The position numbers and the translations under genes were made by a program. A stretch of DNA of 64,000 nucleotides from Bordetella parapertussis (GTDB lineage Bacteria > Pseudomonadota > Gammaproteobacteria > Burkholderiales > Burkholderiaceae_D). How positions within the stretch are numbered: the stretch's first letter is position 1; the number at the start of each line of letters is the position of its first letter. The stretch lies in NCBI GenBank assembly GCA_945866125.1, contig CAMBFZ010000001.1, positions 124,001 through 188,000 of the forward strand. The letters run 5' to 3'. Below, in pieces: positions 16,997-25,050 of the stretch. The notes beneath the pieces were generated by a model. That model saw only the letters and a program-made list of their open reading frames with translations, did no database searches and was not told the DNA's origin.

Positions 16997-17248
16997 ATGT
17001 CCAAAAAACCTGCCCCCGCCCAGCCCGATGTGTCGTTTGAAGACGCAATGGCCGAGCTTGATCAACTCGTCGCTCGCATGGAATCGGGCGAGTTGCCGCT
17101 TGACGCCTCGGTTGCTGCGTATCAGCGCGGCTCCGAGTTGGTCAAATATTGTGCTGCCCAACTTGAGCGGGTGGAGCGACAGGTCAAAATTCTGGAAGGT
17201 GAGATGTTGAAGCCTTTCGATGTTGATGCCGGCGAGGACGACGAATGA
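16997..17248 (+). CDS. xseB: Exodeoxyribonuclease VII small subunit
   Basis: The 83-residue helical protein (89 if started at the ATG at 16979) has the XseB core VSFEDAMAELDQLVARMESG, then AAYQRGSELVKYC and a coiled C-terminus. It binds several copies per XseA to form the nuclease that degrades single-stranded DNA. The ATG at 16997 fits the usual length. Its stop overlaps the ispA start (ATGA at 17245-17248). The order xseB-ispA-dxs is conserved in many Proteobacteria. Confidence 0.92.
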   Translation: MSKKPAPAQPDVSFEDAMAELDQLVARMESGELPLDASVAAYQRGSELVKYCAAQLERVERQVKILEGEMLKPFDVDAGEDDE

Positions 17249-18132
17249 GGCTTGCGTTTTCAGCATGGCGTCAGACAGTGCAAGCGCAAATGGAAGAGGC
17301 GCTGGTGCGTTTTTTGCCGCCGGCGTCGGCGCAGCCGGCACGCTTGCATGAAGCCATGCATTACGCAGTGCTCGATGGCGGCAAGCGCGTGCGGCCTTTG
17401 CTGGTGTACGCCGCCGGCGAGTTATTTGATGCGGATTTGGCAAGCATGGCGCGTGCGGCCGCTGCCGTTGAAATGATCCACGCCTATTCATTGGTGCACG
17501 ACGATATGCCTTGCATGGATGATGACGCGCTGCGACGTGGCAAGCCAACCGTCCATAAAAAATATGATGAGGCCACCGCTTTGCTCGTGGGTGACGCCTT
17601 GCAGGCCCAGGCTTTTCTTATTCTGACCGAAGGTCACGCCGAGCCAACTCGCAAAATCGCCATGCTCGCCACGCTGGCGCACGCTGCCGGTTCGCATGGC
17701 ATGTGCGGCGGGCAGGCGATCGACTTGGCCGCGGTTGGCGTTGCGCTTACCTTGCCTGAGCTTGAACGCATGCATCAACTTAAAACCGGCGCACTGCTTG
17801 ATGCGGCAGTGATGCTGGGGGCGCTGTCCGGCAAGACCCTGCTGGCCGCCGAGATATCAGCGTTGCAAGCCTATGCTGCGGCGATCGGACTGGCTTTCCA
17901 GGTGGTCGACGATATATTGGATGCGACGGCCGACTCGCAAACGCTTGGCAAAACTGCGGGCAAAGATGCCGCCAACAATAAGCCCACTTATGTCTCCCTG
18001 CTCGGGCTTGATGCGTCGCTTGCTCTGGCGCAGAAGTTGCGGCAGGATGCCCATCAGGCATTGCTGCCATTTGGTGATGGCGCCGAGCGTTTACGTGAGC
18101 TGGCAGATCTGATCGTGCAGCGCACGACTTGA
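17245..18132 (+). CDS. ispA: Farnesyl diphosphate synthase
   Basis: The 295-residue polyprenyl synthetase condenses IPP with DMAPP and GPP to farnesyl diphosphate, the precursor of undecaprenyl phosphate and the quinone side chain. The first aspartate-rich motif is DDMPCMDDD near residue 85 and the second DDILD near 222. GGKRVRPLLVYAAGE and the QAIDLA segment are also typical. It overlaps xseB by four bases, and dxs begins 10 bases after its stop, so the pathway's first enzyme and this prenyl chain enzyme are co-expressed. Confidence 0.95.
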   Translation: MRLAFSAWRQTVQAQMEEALVRFLPPASAQPARLHEAMHYAVLDGGKRVRPLLVYAAGELFDADLASMARAAAAVEMIHAYSLVHDDMPCMDDDALRRGKPTVHKKYDEATALLVGDALQAQAFLILTEGHAEPTRKIAMLATLAHAAGSHGMCGGQAIDLAAVGVALTLPELERMHQLKTGALLDAAVMLGALSGKTLLAAEISALQAYAAAIGLAFQVVDDILDATADSQTLGKTAGKDAANNKPTYVSLLGLDASLALAQKLRQDAHQALLPFGDGAERLRELADLIVQRTT

Positions 18133-18142
18133 ACATAAAACT

Positions 18143-20008
18143 ATGACCTTACTCGAAAATATTAACGATCCGGCTGCACTGCGCAAGCTTCATCGCGCCG
18201 ACCTCGATCAACTCGCCATTGAGCTGCGTAATTATTTGCTCGAATCGGTTTCCAAAACTGGAGGGCATCTGTCCTCCAATCTTGGCACCGTTGAGCTCAC
18301 CATCGCGTTGCATTACGTCTTTAACACCCCGGAAGATCGGATTGTCTGGGATGTGGGTCACCAAACGTATCCGCATAAAATCCTCACCGGTCGGCGAGAC
18401 CGCATGGCCAGCCTGCGTCAGTTTGGTGGGCTGTCGGGCTTTCCGCGTCGTGACGAAAGTATCTACGACACCTTTGGCACGGCACATTCATCCACTTCCA
18501 TATCGGCCGCGCTCGGCATGGCGCTGGCGGCTCGCACCAAAGGAGAAAGCCGGCACGCAGTGGCTGTAATTGGCGATGGCGCGATGACCGCAGGCATGGT
18601 GTTTGAGGCCCTCAATAATGGTGGTATCTACGACGACATCAATCTGCTGGTGGTCTTGAACGATAACGACATGTCGATCTCACCGCCGGTCGGTGCGCTC
18701 AATCGTTATCTTGCGCGTCTGATGTCGGGCAAGTTTTATGCGGCCGCTAAAAACATGGGCAAGTCAGTTTTGCCGCCCTCGATGCGCGAACTGGCAAAAA
18801 AACTCGAAGAGCACGCCAAAGGCATGCTGGTGCCGGCTACGCTGTTTGAAGAATTCGGATTTAACTATATCGGTCCCATCGATGGTCATGATCTCGATTC
18901 GCTGATCCCGACGCTGCAAAATCTGAAGAACCTCAAAGGACCGCAGTTCCTGCATGTCGTCACCAAAAAAGGTCAGGGCTACAAGCTCGCTGAAGCCGAC
19001 CCCGTGCTTTACCATGGGCCGGGCAAATTTAATCCCAGCGAAGGAATCAAACCGTCGGCCAGCAAGATGACCTACACGCAGGTATTTGGTGAATGGTTGT
19101 GTGACATGGCCGCGCACGATGACAAGCTCGTCGGTATTACACCGGCCATGCGGGAAGGCTCGGGCATGGTCAAATTCGAGCAGCAATTTCCGGAGCGTTA
19201 TTACGATGTCGGAATCGCAGAACAACACGCGGTGACCTTTGCGGCTGGTCTGGCTTGCGAGGGCATGAAACCCGTGGTGGCGATCTATTCGACTTTTTTA
19301 CAGCGTGCCTATGACCAGCTGATTCATGACGTCGCATTGCAAAATCTTGATGTCACGTTTGCGCTTGATCGTGCAGGCTTAGTTGGCGCTGATGGCGCCA
19401 CCCACGCTGGTAATTACGACATGGCATTTTTGCGCTGCATTCCCAACATGGTCGTGATGGCCGCATCCGATGAAAACGAATGCAGGCAGATGTTGAGCAC
19501 GGCCTACCAGTATCCGGGCCCGGCAGCGGTACGGTATCCGCGTGGTGCTGGGATTGGTGCGGCAGTGGATGCTGCGCTTGATACGATCGAACTCGGCAAA
19601 GGCAGTATTCGTCGTCAGGGCAAACAGGTGGCGCTGCTCGCCTTTGGCACCATGCTCACGCCTGCGCTGCAAGCCGGTGACACGCTCAACGCGACAGTGG
19701 CCAACATGCGCTTCATCAAGCCGCTAGACACGGCGCTGGTGTTGCAGCTCGCCGCCAGCCATGACTTACTGGTGACCCTTGAAGAGGGCTGCGTGATGGG
19801 TGGTGCGGGTTCAGCTGTGGCCGAAGCCCTGGCGGCAGCGGGCGTTGTCATGCCCGTGATGCAGCTGGGCCTGCCGGATAAATTTATTGATCATGGCGAC
19901 GCGCAGCAATTGCTCGCCCAATGCGGGCTTGATGCTGCCGGCATCATCGCGTCGGTCAGGCAGCGGCTTGGACAGGGCACAACCCGGCTGGTGGTTAACA
20001 ATCAGTAA
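18143..20008 (+). CDS. dxs: 1-Deoxy-D-xylulose-5-phosphate synthase
   Basis: The 621-residue thiamine diphosphate enzyme joins pyruvate and glyceraldehyde 3-phosphate in the first step of the MEP isoprenoid pathway. The cofactor motif begins at GDGAMTAGMVFEALNN near residue 143 and ends at LNDNDMSI. The transketolase-like pyrimidine domain holds VGIAEQHAVTFAAG, and the segment DRAGLVGADGATHAG lies near 408. It is the third gene of xseB-ispA-dxs. Confidence 0.96.
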   Translation: MTLLENINDPAALRKLHRADLDQLAIELRNYLLESVSKTGGHLSSNLGTVELTIALHYVFNTPEDRIVWDVGHQTYPHKILTGRRDRMASLRQFGGLSGFPRRDESIYDTFGTAHSSTSISAALGMALAARTKGESRHAVAVIGDGAMTAGMVFEALNNGGIYDDINLLVVLNDNDMSISPPVGALNRYLARLMSGKFYAAAKNMGKSVLPPSMRELAKKLEEHAKGMLVPATLFEEFGFNYIGPIDGHDLDSLIPTLQNLKNLKGPQFLHVVTKKGQGYKLAEADPVLYHGPGKFNPSEGIKPSASKMTYTQVFGEWLCDMAAHDDKLVGITPAMREGSGMVKFEQQFPERYYDVGIAEQHAVTFAAGLACEGMKPVVAIYSTFLQRAYDQLIHDVALQNLDVTFALDRAGLVGADGATHAGNYDMAFLRCIPNMVVMAASDENECRQMLSTAYQYPGPAAVRYPRGAGIGAAVDAALDTIELGKGSIRRQGKQVALLAFGTMLTPALQAGDTLNATVANMRFIKPLDTALVLQLAASHDLLVTLEEGCVMGGAGSAVAEALAAAGVVMPVMQLGLPDKFIDHGDAQQLLAQCGLDAAGIIASVRQRLGQGTTRLVVNNQ

Positions 20009-20041
20009 GCGGCGAGCACAGCGCGCGCATGCGCTGCGTGC

Positions 20042-20596
20042 TTAGTCGCGTGCCCGACCCTTCTGCCACAACACATCTCCCCCGCCTGCGTGGCGGTTTA
20101 GTACCCGCGCCAGCACGAACAGCAAGTCGGACAACCGGTTTACATACTGACGCGGTTGCGCATTTAATGGCTCGGCCTTGCCGAGTGCCACAATCGCGCG
20201 CTCGGCGCGACGACACACAGTACGGCAAACGTGCGATTGGGCCGCCGCGCGCGAACCAGCCGGCAGGATGAATTCAGCCAGTGCCGGCAAGGTTGCATTG
20301 TATTTTGCCAGCAGCGCATCAAGCCGCGCCACCTGCGTGTCAGTGATCATCGCAAAACCCGGAATACACAGCTCACCGCCGAGATCAAACAAATCATGCT
20401 GAATCGTGACGAGCTCTTCGCGCAGATCGGCCGGCATGTCCTCGCACAGCAGCAGGCCAAGATGCGAATTGAGTTCATCCACATCGCCCATCGCCTGCAC
20501 CCGCAGCGCGTCTTTGTCGACCCGGCTGCCATCGCCCAAGCCTGTTGTGCCATCGTCGCCAGTGCGCGTAGCAATTTTGGAAAGTCGGTTGCCCAT
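20042..20596 (-). CDS. Cob(I)yrinic acid a,c-diamide adenosyltransferase, PduO type
   Basis: The 184-residue protein transfers adenosyl from ATP to cob(I)alamin to give coenzyme B12. The PduO ATP-binding N-terminus is clear (TRTGDDGTTGLGDGSRV near 10-27), followed by DVDELNSHLGLL. The C-terminal pair VCRTVCRRAERAIVAL and YVNRLSDLLFVLARVLN is the second family signature. It converges with dxs (33 bases between stops) and stands alone. Confidence 0.92.
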   Translation of the reverse strand: MGNRLSKIATRTGDDGTTGLGDGSRVDKDALRVQAMGDVDELNSHLGLLLCEDMPADLREELVTIQHDLFDLGGELCIPGFAMITDTQVARLDALLAKYNATLPALAEFILPAGSRAAAQSHVCRTVCRRAERAIVALGKAEPLNAQPRQYVNRLSDLLFVLARVLNRHAGGGDVLWQKGRARD

Positions 20597-20726
20597 ACGT
20601 TAAATAATTTAAAAGATTAAGCGTCGGAGAATACGTCAAAATGACGGGCTTTGCTCGAAGGCCGGCTGCTAATTGGTTTGTCTGCCAGAGCGCAGAGTAG
20701 AATATCGAGCACAAGGAGACCTAACC

Positions 20727-22136
20727 ATGAACCATCCTGCCCAACGCGCCGCGCTCAAGCGTCCGCTGCCCGAGATTTTTCTGGCTGACTTGCGGTCCCT
20801 GTTTGGTGAGCGGCTGTCGACCTCGCAGGCCATGCGTGAGCATCACGGCCGCGATGAATCTTCTTACGATCCCATGTTGCCTGATGCCGTCGTCTTTGCG
20901 CACTCTACCGAAGAAGTCGCGGCTGCTGTGGCACTGTGCAACACGCATCGTGTGCCCGTGATTGCGTTTGGCACTGGCACCTCTCTCGAAGGCCACATTC
21001 TCGCACTCGCCGGCGGCATCAGTATCGATCTGTCGCAGATGAATAAACTCGTCGCCCTGCATCCCGAAGACTTGACCGTGACGGTCCAGCCTGGCGTCAC
21101 GCGCAAGCAGCTCAATGTCGAGATTAAAGACACCGGTTTGTTTTTTCCGATTGATCCGGGTGCGGATGCATCGATTGGCGGCATGGCGGCGACGCGGGCT
21201 TCCGGGACCAATGCGGTGCGCTACGGGACCATGCGTGAAAACGTGCTCGGACTGACCGTCGTCACCGCAGAAGGCAAAATCATCAAGACCGGCACGCGTG
21301 CCAAAAAATCCTCGGCCGGCTACGACCTTACTCGTTTGTATGTCGGCAGCGAAGGTACGCTGGGCATCATCACCGAAGTAACCTTAAAAATTTATCCGCA
21401 ACCCGAAGCGATTTCGGCGGCCGTTTGCTCATTTGAAGATATCGCCAGCGCCGTCAATGCAGTGATTCAGACCATCCAGATGGGTGTGCCGATTGCGCGG
21501 GTTGAATTTGTCGATGAGAACGGCGTGAAGGCCATCAACAAGCATGACAAACTGACGCTGCCGGAAAAGCCGCTGCTGCTGTTTGAGTTCCATGGCAGCG
21601 AAGGTGGGGTCAAAGAACAGGCCGAACTTGTTCAGCAGATCGCCGACGAGCATGGTGCTGTTGGTTTTGAATGGGCCACGCGTCCGGAAGATCGCACTCG
21701 GCTTTGGCAAGCGCGCCACAACGCGTATTTTGCGTTATTGCAGATGCGTCCAGGTTGCCGTGCGATCTCGACCGATTGCTGCGTACCGATTTCGCGATTG
21801 GCCGAATGCCTGCTTGAGACTAAGGCGGATTGCGAACGACAAAATCTCATTCACGCCATCATCGGTCACGTCGGCGATGGTAACTTCCATGTGCAGATGA
21901 TGGTAGACCCCAACGACCCGGCCGACATCGCCCGGGCAGAAGGCGTCAATGCGCGCATGGTCACGCGCGCTATTGCGATGGACGGTACCTGCACCGGCGA
22001 ACATGGCGTGGGTTTGCACAAGATTGATTTTTTAATCGAGGAACATGGCGAGGGTGCGATCGACACCATGCGCATGATCAAACACGCACTTGACCCGAAC
22101 AATATTTTTAATCCGGGCAAAATCATCCGCTGGTAA
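20727..22136 (+). CDS. FAD-linked D-2-hydroxyacid dehydrogenase (D-lactate dehydrogenase type)
   Basis: The 469-residue flavoenzyme has the PCMH FAD-binding domain (AFGTGTSLEGHILAL, then TVQPGVTRKQLN and GADASIGGMAATRASGTNA) and the oxidase C-terminal domain with GHVGDGNFH and TCTGEHGVGLHKIDFL, which binds the 2-hydroxyacid. D-lactate is the likely substrate but glycolate or others are possible. The ATG at 20727 follows AAGGAG by nine bases. A LysR gene starts 28 bases after the stop in the same direction and may be its regulator. Confidence 0.88.
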   Translation: MNHPAQRAALKRPLPEIFLADLRSLFGERLSTSQAMREHHGRDESSYDPMLPDAVVFAHSTEEVAAAVALCNTHRVPVIAFGTGTSLEGHILALAGGISIDLSQMNKLVALHPEDLTVTVQPGVTRKQLNVEIKDTGLFFPIDPGADASIGGMAATRASGTNAVRYGTMRENVLGLTVVTAEGKIIKTGTRAKKSSAGYDLTRLYVGSEGTLGIITEVTLKIYPQPEAISAAVCSFEDIASAVNAVIQTIQMGVPIARVEFVDENGVKAINKHDKLTLPEKPLLLFEFHGSEGGVKEQAELVQQIADEHGAVGFEWATRPEDRTRLWQARHNAYFALLQMRPGCRAISTDCCVPISRLAECLLETKADCERQNLIHAIIGHVGDGNFHVQMMVDPNDPADIARAEGVNARMVTRAIAMDGTCTGEHGVGLHKIDFLIEEHGEGAIDTMRMIKHALDPNNIFNPGKIIRW

Positions 22137-22164
22137 TTTTCTTTTTGAAGCATGCAAGGTAATC

Positions 22165-23052
22165 ATGGCAACACGCATTCCGCCGGTTCACGCTCTCACC
22201 GCATTTGAGGCGGCAGCACGGCACGGTTCTTTCGCACTGGCCGCAGAAGAACTCTGCATCACGCCATCTGCACTATCGCATCGGATTCGTTTGCTCGAGG
22301 AATTTGTGGGTGAGCGCTTATTTTTACGCGATGGCCGTAACGTAGGCTTATCCGAATTCGGTCGCCGCTATCTCGATGTTGTGCGGCAGGCCTTACGCAC
22401 CCTGACCGATTTTCCGATGCCACGGCGGGCTGCGTCGGCGCAGCCGCGCATCAAAGTCACTGTACCGCCGACTTTTGCCCGTTATTTTCTGGTGCCGCAA
22501 TTGGCGTCGTTTACCCAGCATCATCCGGATATCGCGATTGAAATTTATCTGTCGGTGCCCTTGTACGATCTGGCGCTTGCCGAGAGCGATGTGGACGTGC
22601 GCTTTGGCCCCGGCAAATATCCGAACCTGCAATCAGAAAAATTATTCTCCGAGCCGACTTTTGCTGTGGCCAGCCCCGCTTATCTGCGTCAGGTAGGCGC
22701 GATGGATACCCCGGCCGATCTGGAGAAGGCTGCGCTGATTCGTTCCGCGCTCGAGCCCTGGCAGCCCTGGTTTGAAGCCGCCGGTCTGGATTGGCCCGAG
22801 CCATCGACAGGTGTGCGCATTGATGACCTTGGCCTGTTACTTGAAATGGTCAAGCACGGGCATGGTGTGGGTTTAACCCGGGAACACTTTGCCCGTGACA
22901 TGATCGCGGCCGGCCAGATCGTGCGTCTGTTCGACATGCAGATGGCCTCGCCACCCCACGCTTACTATCTCGTGTATGAAAAGCCTGTACGCGATCGTCC
23001 CGAAGTGGCCTTTTTTATTGATTGGATGCAGGACACTTTCCGTAATATCTAA
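22165..23052 (+). CDS. LysR-family transcriptional regulator, GcvA-like
   Basis: The 295-residue protein has an N-terminal winged helix (HALTAFEAAARHGSFALAAE then LCITPSALSHRIRLLEE) of the GcvA/AmpR subgroup and a periplasmic-binding-like effector domain beginning near RIKVTVPPTFARYFL. The ATG at 22165 sits just after AAGGTAAT. It follows the D-2-hydroxyacid dehydrogenase gene by 28 bases in the same direction, unlike the usual divergent LysR arrangement, so the pair is probably one unit. The ligand is unknown. Confidence 0.88.
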   Translation: MATRIPPVHALTAFEAAARHGSFALAAEELCITPSALSHRIRLLEEFVGERLFLRDGRNVGLSEFGRRYLDVVRQALRTLTDFPMPRRAASAQPRIKVTVPPTFARYFLVPQLASFTQHHPDIAIEIYLSVPLYDLALAESDVDVRFGPGKYPNLQSEKLFSEPTFAVASPAYLRQVGAMDTPADLEKAALIRSALEPWQPWFEAAGLDWPEPSTGVRIDDLGLLLEMVKHGHGVGLTREHFARDMIAAGQIVRLFDMQMASPPHAYYLVYEKPVRDRPEVAFFIDWMQDTFRNI

Positions 23053-23093
23053 ACTGATAAACGGACTTCATTACCCGCTTATTCGTCGTCCAG

Positions 23094-23121
23094 GGAACTG
23101 CTCTTTTTAGCGTGCCACTCA
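23094..23121 (+). promoter_or_regulatory. Hrp-box-like (HrpL-type) promoter of the first tandem effector gene
   Basis: GGAACT (23094-23099), 15 bases, then CCACTCA (23115-23121). All fixed positions of GGAACC-N15/16-CCACNNA match except the last base of the first half. It ends 57 bases before the ATG at 23179. The second tandem gene has its own copy at the same distance. Confidence 0.72.
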
Positions 23122-23130
23122 TCGCCGATT

Positions 23131-23155
23131 TTGCGCATGCATCCTGTGTGCGCAA
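23131..23155 (+). promoter_or_regulatory. 5' leader hairpin shared by the two tandem effector genes (copy 1)
   Basis: Arms TTGCGCA (23131-23137) and TGCGCAA (23149-23155) form a perfect 7-bp stem with an 11-base loop containing ATCCTG. It sits between the hrp box and the ribosome site (GAGAGGA). The same element occurs at 25004-25028 with a C-to-T change in the left arm that still pairs as G-U in RNA, which favours an RNA structure over a DNA operator. Confidence 0.5.
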
Positions 23156-23178
23156 ACGCACTGAGAGGAATCGCAACG

Positions 23179-24732
23179 ATGAAAACAGCGAGTGTCAATT
23201 CAATAATCGGCAACAATACGCAGCAAACGGATCAGCCTAGCCAGCGATCCACACCTCCCTCGGGCAATCAGCCCGTTATGGTGCAGTCGCTGTCAACAGC
23301 ATCGCCTCTGCCTGTATCTGCCACATTAACGCACGTAGAGTCATCCACCGATTTTGTGTTGCGACATGCGTCAGAGGCGCAACTGAGGCAAGTAAAAACT
23401 GCACGCATTCAAGCAACGATGGACCTGGGCACAGCCTTGCACGATGCGGCGCTAGCGGGCGACACCGAGGGACTCAGCGCACTATTGGCCAAGCTCGATC
23501 CCGACAATGGGGGGCACTACCACCATGCCGTGGACGCCCTGCATGCAGCACTGAGTAGCGAGAATGTGCCGGCTGCTCGGACGGTGATCGATTGGTTGAA
23601 AAATTCTGGCGCCTGTGACGGCGAAGAAATTTTCCCTCTTGGAGAACAGCTGCACGATTTTTCGGATAAAAAATTAGGCTGTCTTGCCAAGGCGGGCTAT
23701 CCATTCTCAGCCGACTACTTTCCCGTGCATCGCGAAGAAAAAACGCTATCAGCAATTCAGGACATCTTGTTCGGTGAAAATCTGCAGCAGAGCCCGCTAT
23801 CGATCCTGCAGCAGGATGACGCGCTTAGTTTGAGCGATGTGTGGTCATCGATTGTTCAATGTAGCAAACGGGACGCGCACCATGGATTCGATGTGCAGCA
23901 GAGCACGGCTGGCTTGCTGTTGCTAGGATTACGCTTGCCGGTGGCAACCGCGCTCACGAGCGCGCTCAAATTTTATTCGCCACAGCCTGTCTCCAGTTGC
24001 TCTGCTGTGAGCCGGCTATCGAATGCGCAGATGACACTGTTTTGTTTTAGTCAAATTAGCGCCTTGCCCTTGCCGCTGCCAGCGCTGAATTCTTCCGATC
24101 CACTCGTCGCACAACAGTGCCAGTACATGGCAGAGATGGCACAGGATCGTATTGATCAGCAAATAGGTCATTACGCACTATTTTTCAGAAAATTCCTAAA
24201 TTGTATCGATGATGATTTTGCTGTCGACAATGACAAACTAAGCGGATTTTTCCGAGAGCAGATGGGCATGCCGGAGTCATTGATCAACGAACTTGAAGTC
24301 GTCCTTGACCGTGAGCTTCAGCATGTGCTGGCCTTGCCAGTCATTACGTTGCTCAAGCCTGGCATGACAGTCAGGCAAGCGCTTACGCAGATGACCGACA
24401 AATTACTGCGCACCTTACTGTGCCATCTACCCAAAGCGCTGGATGAAGCGATCAGTGCCGACACCTGTTTGGCCGCCGGCATTAAGGCAGCGCAGCGTAC
24501 CGGTGAGGAGTCCGATAGTTTCATGATTTATATAGACAGCAGTCGCGCGCAGGTGAAAAAGTTTTGCCAGCAGATGCGGATACTGACCGAATCCGGCAAC
24601 GTGGAAACAGTCGATTTATCGAGCCCTGATCAATCTGCTGATGGTGATTCCGACGCCGATCTCGCGTCCTCAAGCGGGGCGTTTAATTCAGCGGACGAAT
24701 CAAAATCAGAACCTGAATTAAGCGAAATCTGA
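23179..24732 (+). CDS. Candidate type III effector with ankyrin-like repeats (tandem paralogue 1)
   Basis: The protein has about 517 residues from the ATG at 23179, behind GAGAGGA. The N-terminal 70 residues are rich in Ser, Thr, Gln and Pro and lack a Sec signal, as expected of a type III signal region. Ankyrin-like helical pairs follow (TALHDAALAGDTEGLSALLA, VDALHAALSSENVPAARTVI), then a domain shared with the next gene (DKKLGCLAKAGYPFSADYF). The tail is acidic and Ser-rich (SSPDQSADGDSDADLASSSG). It is clearly paralogous to the following gene throughout, but shorter by one N-terminal repeat module. Function is not known; a eukaryote-like interaction module and an HrpL-type promoter point to translocation into a host cell. 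Confidence 0.65.
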   Translation: MKTASVNSIIGNNTQQTDQPSQRSTPPSGNQPVMVQSLSTASPLPVSATLTHVESSTDFVLRHASEAQLRQVKTARIQATMDLGTALHDAALAGDTEGLSALLAKLDPDNGGHYHHAVDALHAALSSENVPAARTVIDWLKNSGACDGEEIFPLGEQLHDFSDKKLGCLAKAGYPFSADYFPVHREEKTLSAIQDILFGENLQQSPLSILQQDDALSLSDVWSSIVQCSKRDAHHGFDVQQSTAGLLLLGLRLPVATALTSALKFYSPQPVSSCSAVSRLSNAQMTLFCFSQISALPLPLPALNSSDPLVAQQCQYMAEMAQDRIDQQIGHYALFFRKFLNCIDDDFAVDNDKLSGFFREQMGMPESLINELEVVLDRELQHVLALPVITLLKPGMTVRQALTQMTDKLLRTLLCHLPKALDEAISADTCLAAGIKAAQRTGEESDSFMIYIDSSRAQVKKFCQQMRILTESGNVETVDLSSPDQSADGDSDADLASSSGAFNSADESKSEPELSEI

Positions 24733-24763
24733 TTAATCTGGCAGTCGGCATCCCCGCATTTTG

Positions 24764-24786
24764 CCGACTGCGTTAGTCGGTTTTCC
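24764..24786 (+). terminator. Probable terminator between the tandem effector genes
   Basis: CCGACT (24764-24769) and AGTCGG (24775-24780) form a 6-bp stem with a 5-base loop, followed by TTTTCCT. A longer alternative stem, GCAGTCGGC (24741-24749) with GCCGACTGC (24763-24771), shares one arm, so the two hairpins exclude each other. Confidence 0.5.
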
Positions 24787-24966
24787 TACTAAGTTTTTCA
24801 GGTAATTTACCCACTCAAATTTGGCGTCATGGCAGTCCTACTACTTTGTGTAGGGCGAGTCCTTCCGAAACCGCTACATTGCTACTGTTGATCGACCAAC
24901 TTCGCTCTTTTTTCGCGTGGTGTAGCTTGAACTCCGAACATCGCAGGGGGCTTGTTTTGAGAGCAA
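24787..24966 (+). other. Non-coding spacer between tandem effector genes
   Basis: The stretch between the two tandem genes is just over 300 bases in all. After the terminator-like hairpin, these 180 bases show no open frame with coding character, no recognised RNA and no repeat beyond a small CCTAC/GTAGG inverted pair near 24840. The promoter box and leader hairpin of the second gene follow it. That each gene has its own promoter unit argues that the duplication copied the whole transcription unit. Confidence 0.5.
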
Positions 24967-24994
24967 GGAACCCGATTTTTTGATGGGTTACTTA
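24967..24994 (+). promoter_or_regulatory. Hrp-box-like promoter of the second tandem effector gene
   Basis: GGAACC (24967-24972) matches the HrpL -35 type half exactly. After 15 bases, TTACTTA (24988-24994) keeps the AC and final A of CCACNNA but has TT for CC. It ends 56 bases before the ATG at 25051, one base different from the spacing at 23094. Confidence 0.6.
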
Positions 24995-25003
24995 TCGGCG
25001 GCT

Positions 25004-25028
25004 TTGCGTATGTATCCTGCTTGCGCAA
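25004..25028 (+). promoter_or_regulatory. 5' leader hairpin shared by the two tandem effector genes (copy 2)
   Basis: TTGCGTA (25004-25010) pairs with TGCGCAA (25022-25028) as RNA with one G-U pair; the 11-base loop again carries ATCCTG. Position relative to the hrp box matches copy 1. In copy 1 the element could be read as codons in frame with the gene, but here that register meets a stop, so the element is untranslated leader. Confidence 0.5.
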
Positions 25029-25050
25029 GCTCACTCAGGGAGTCCTAGTA

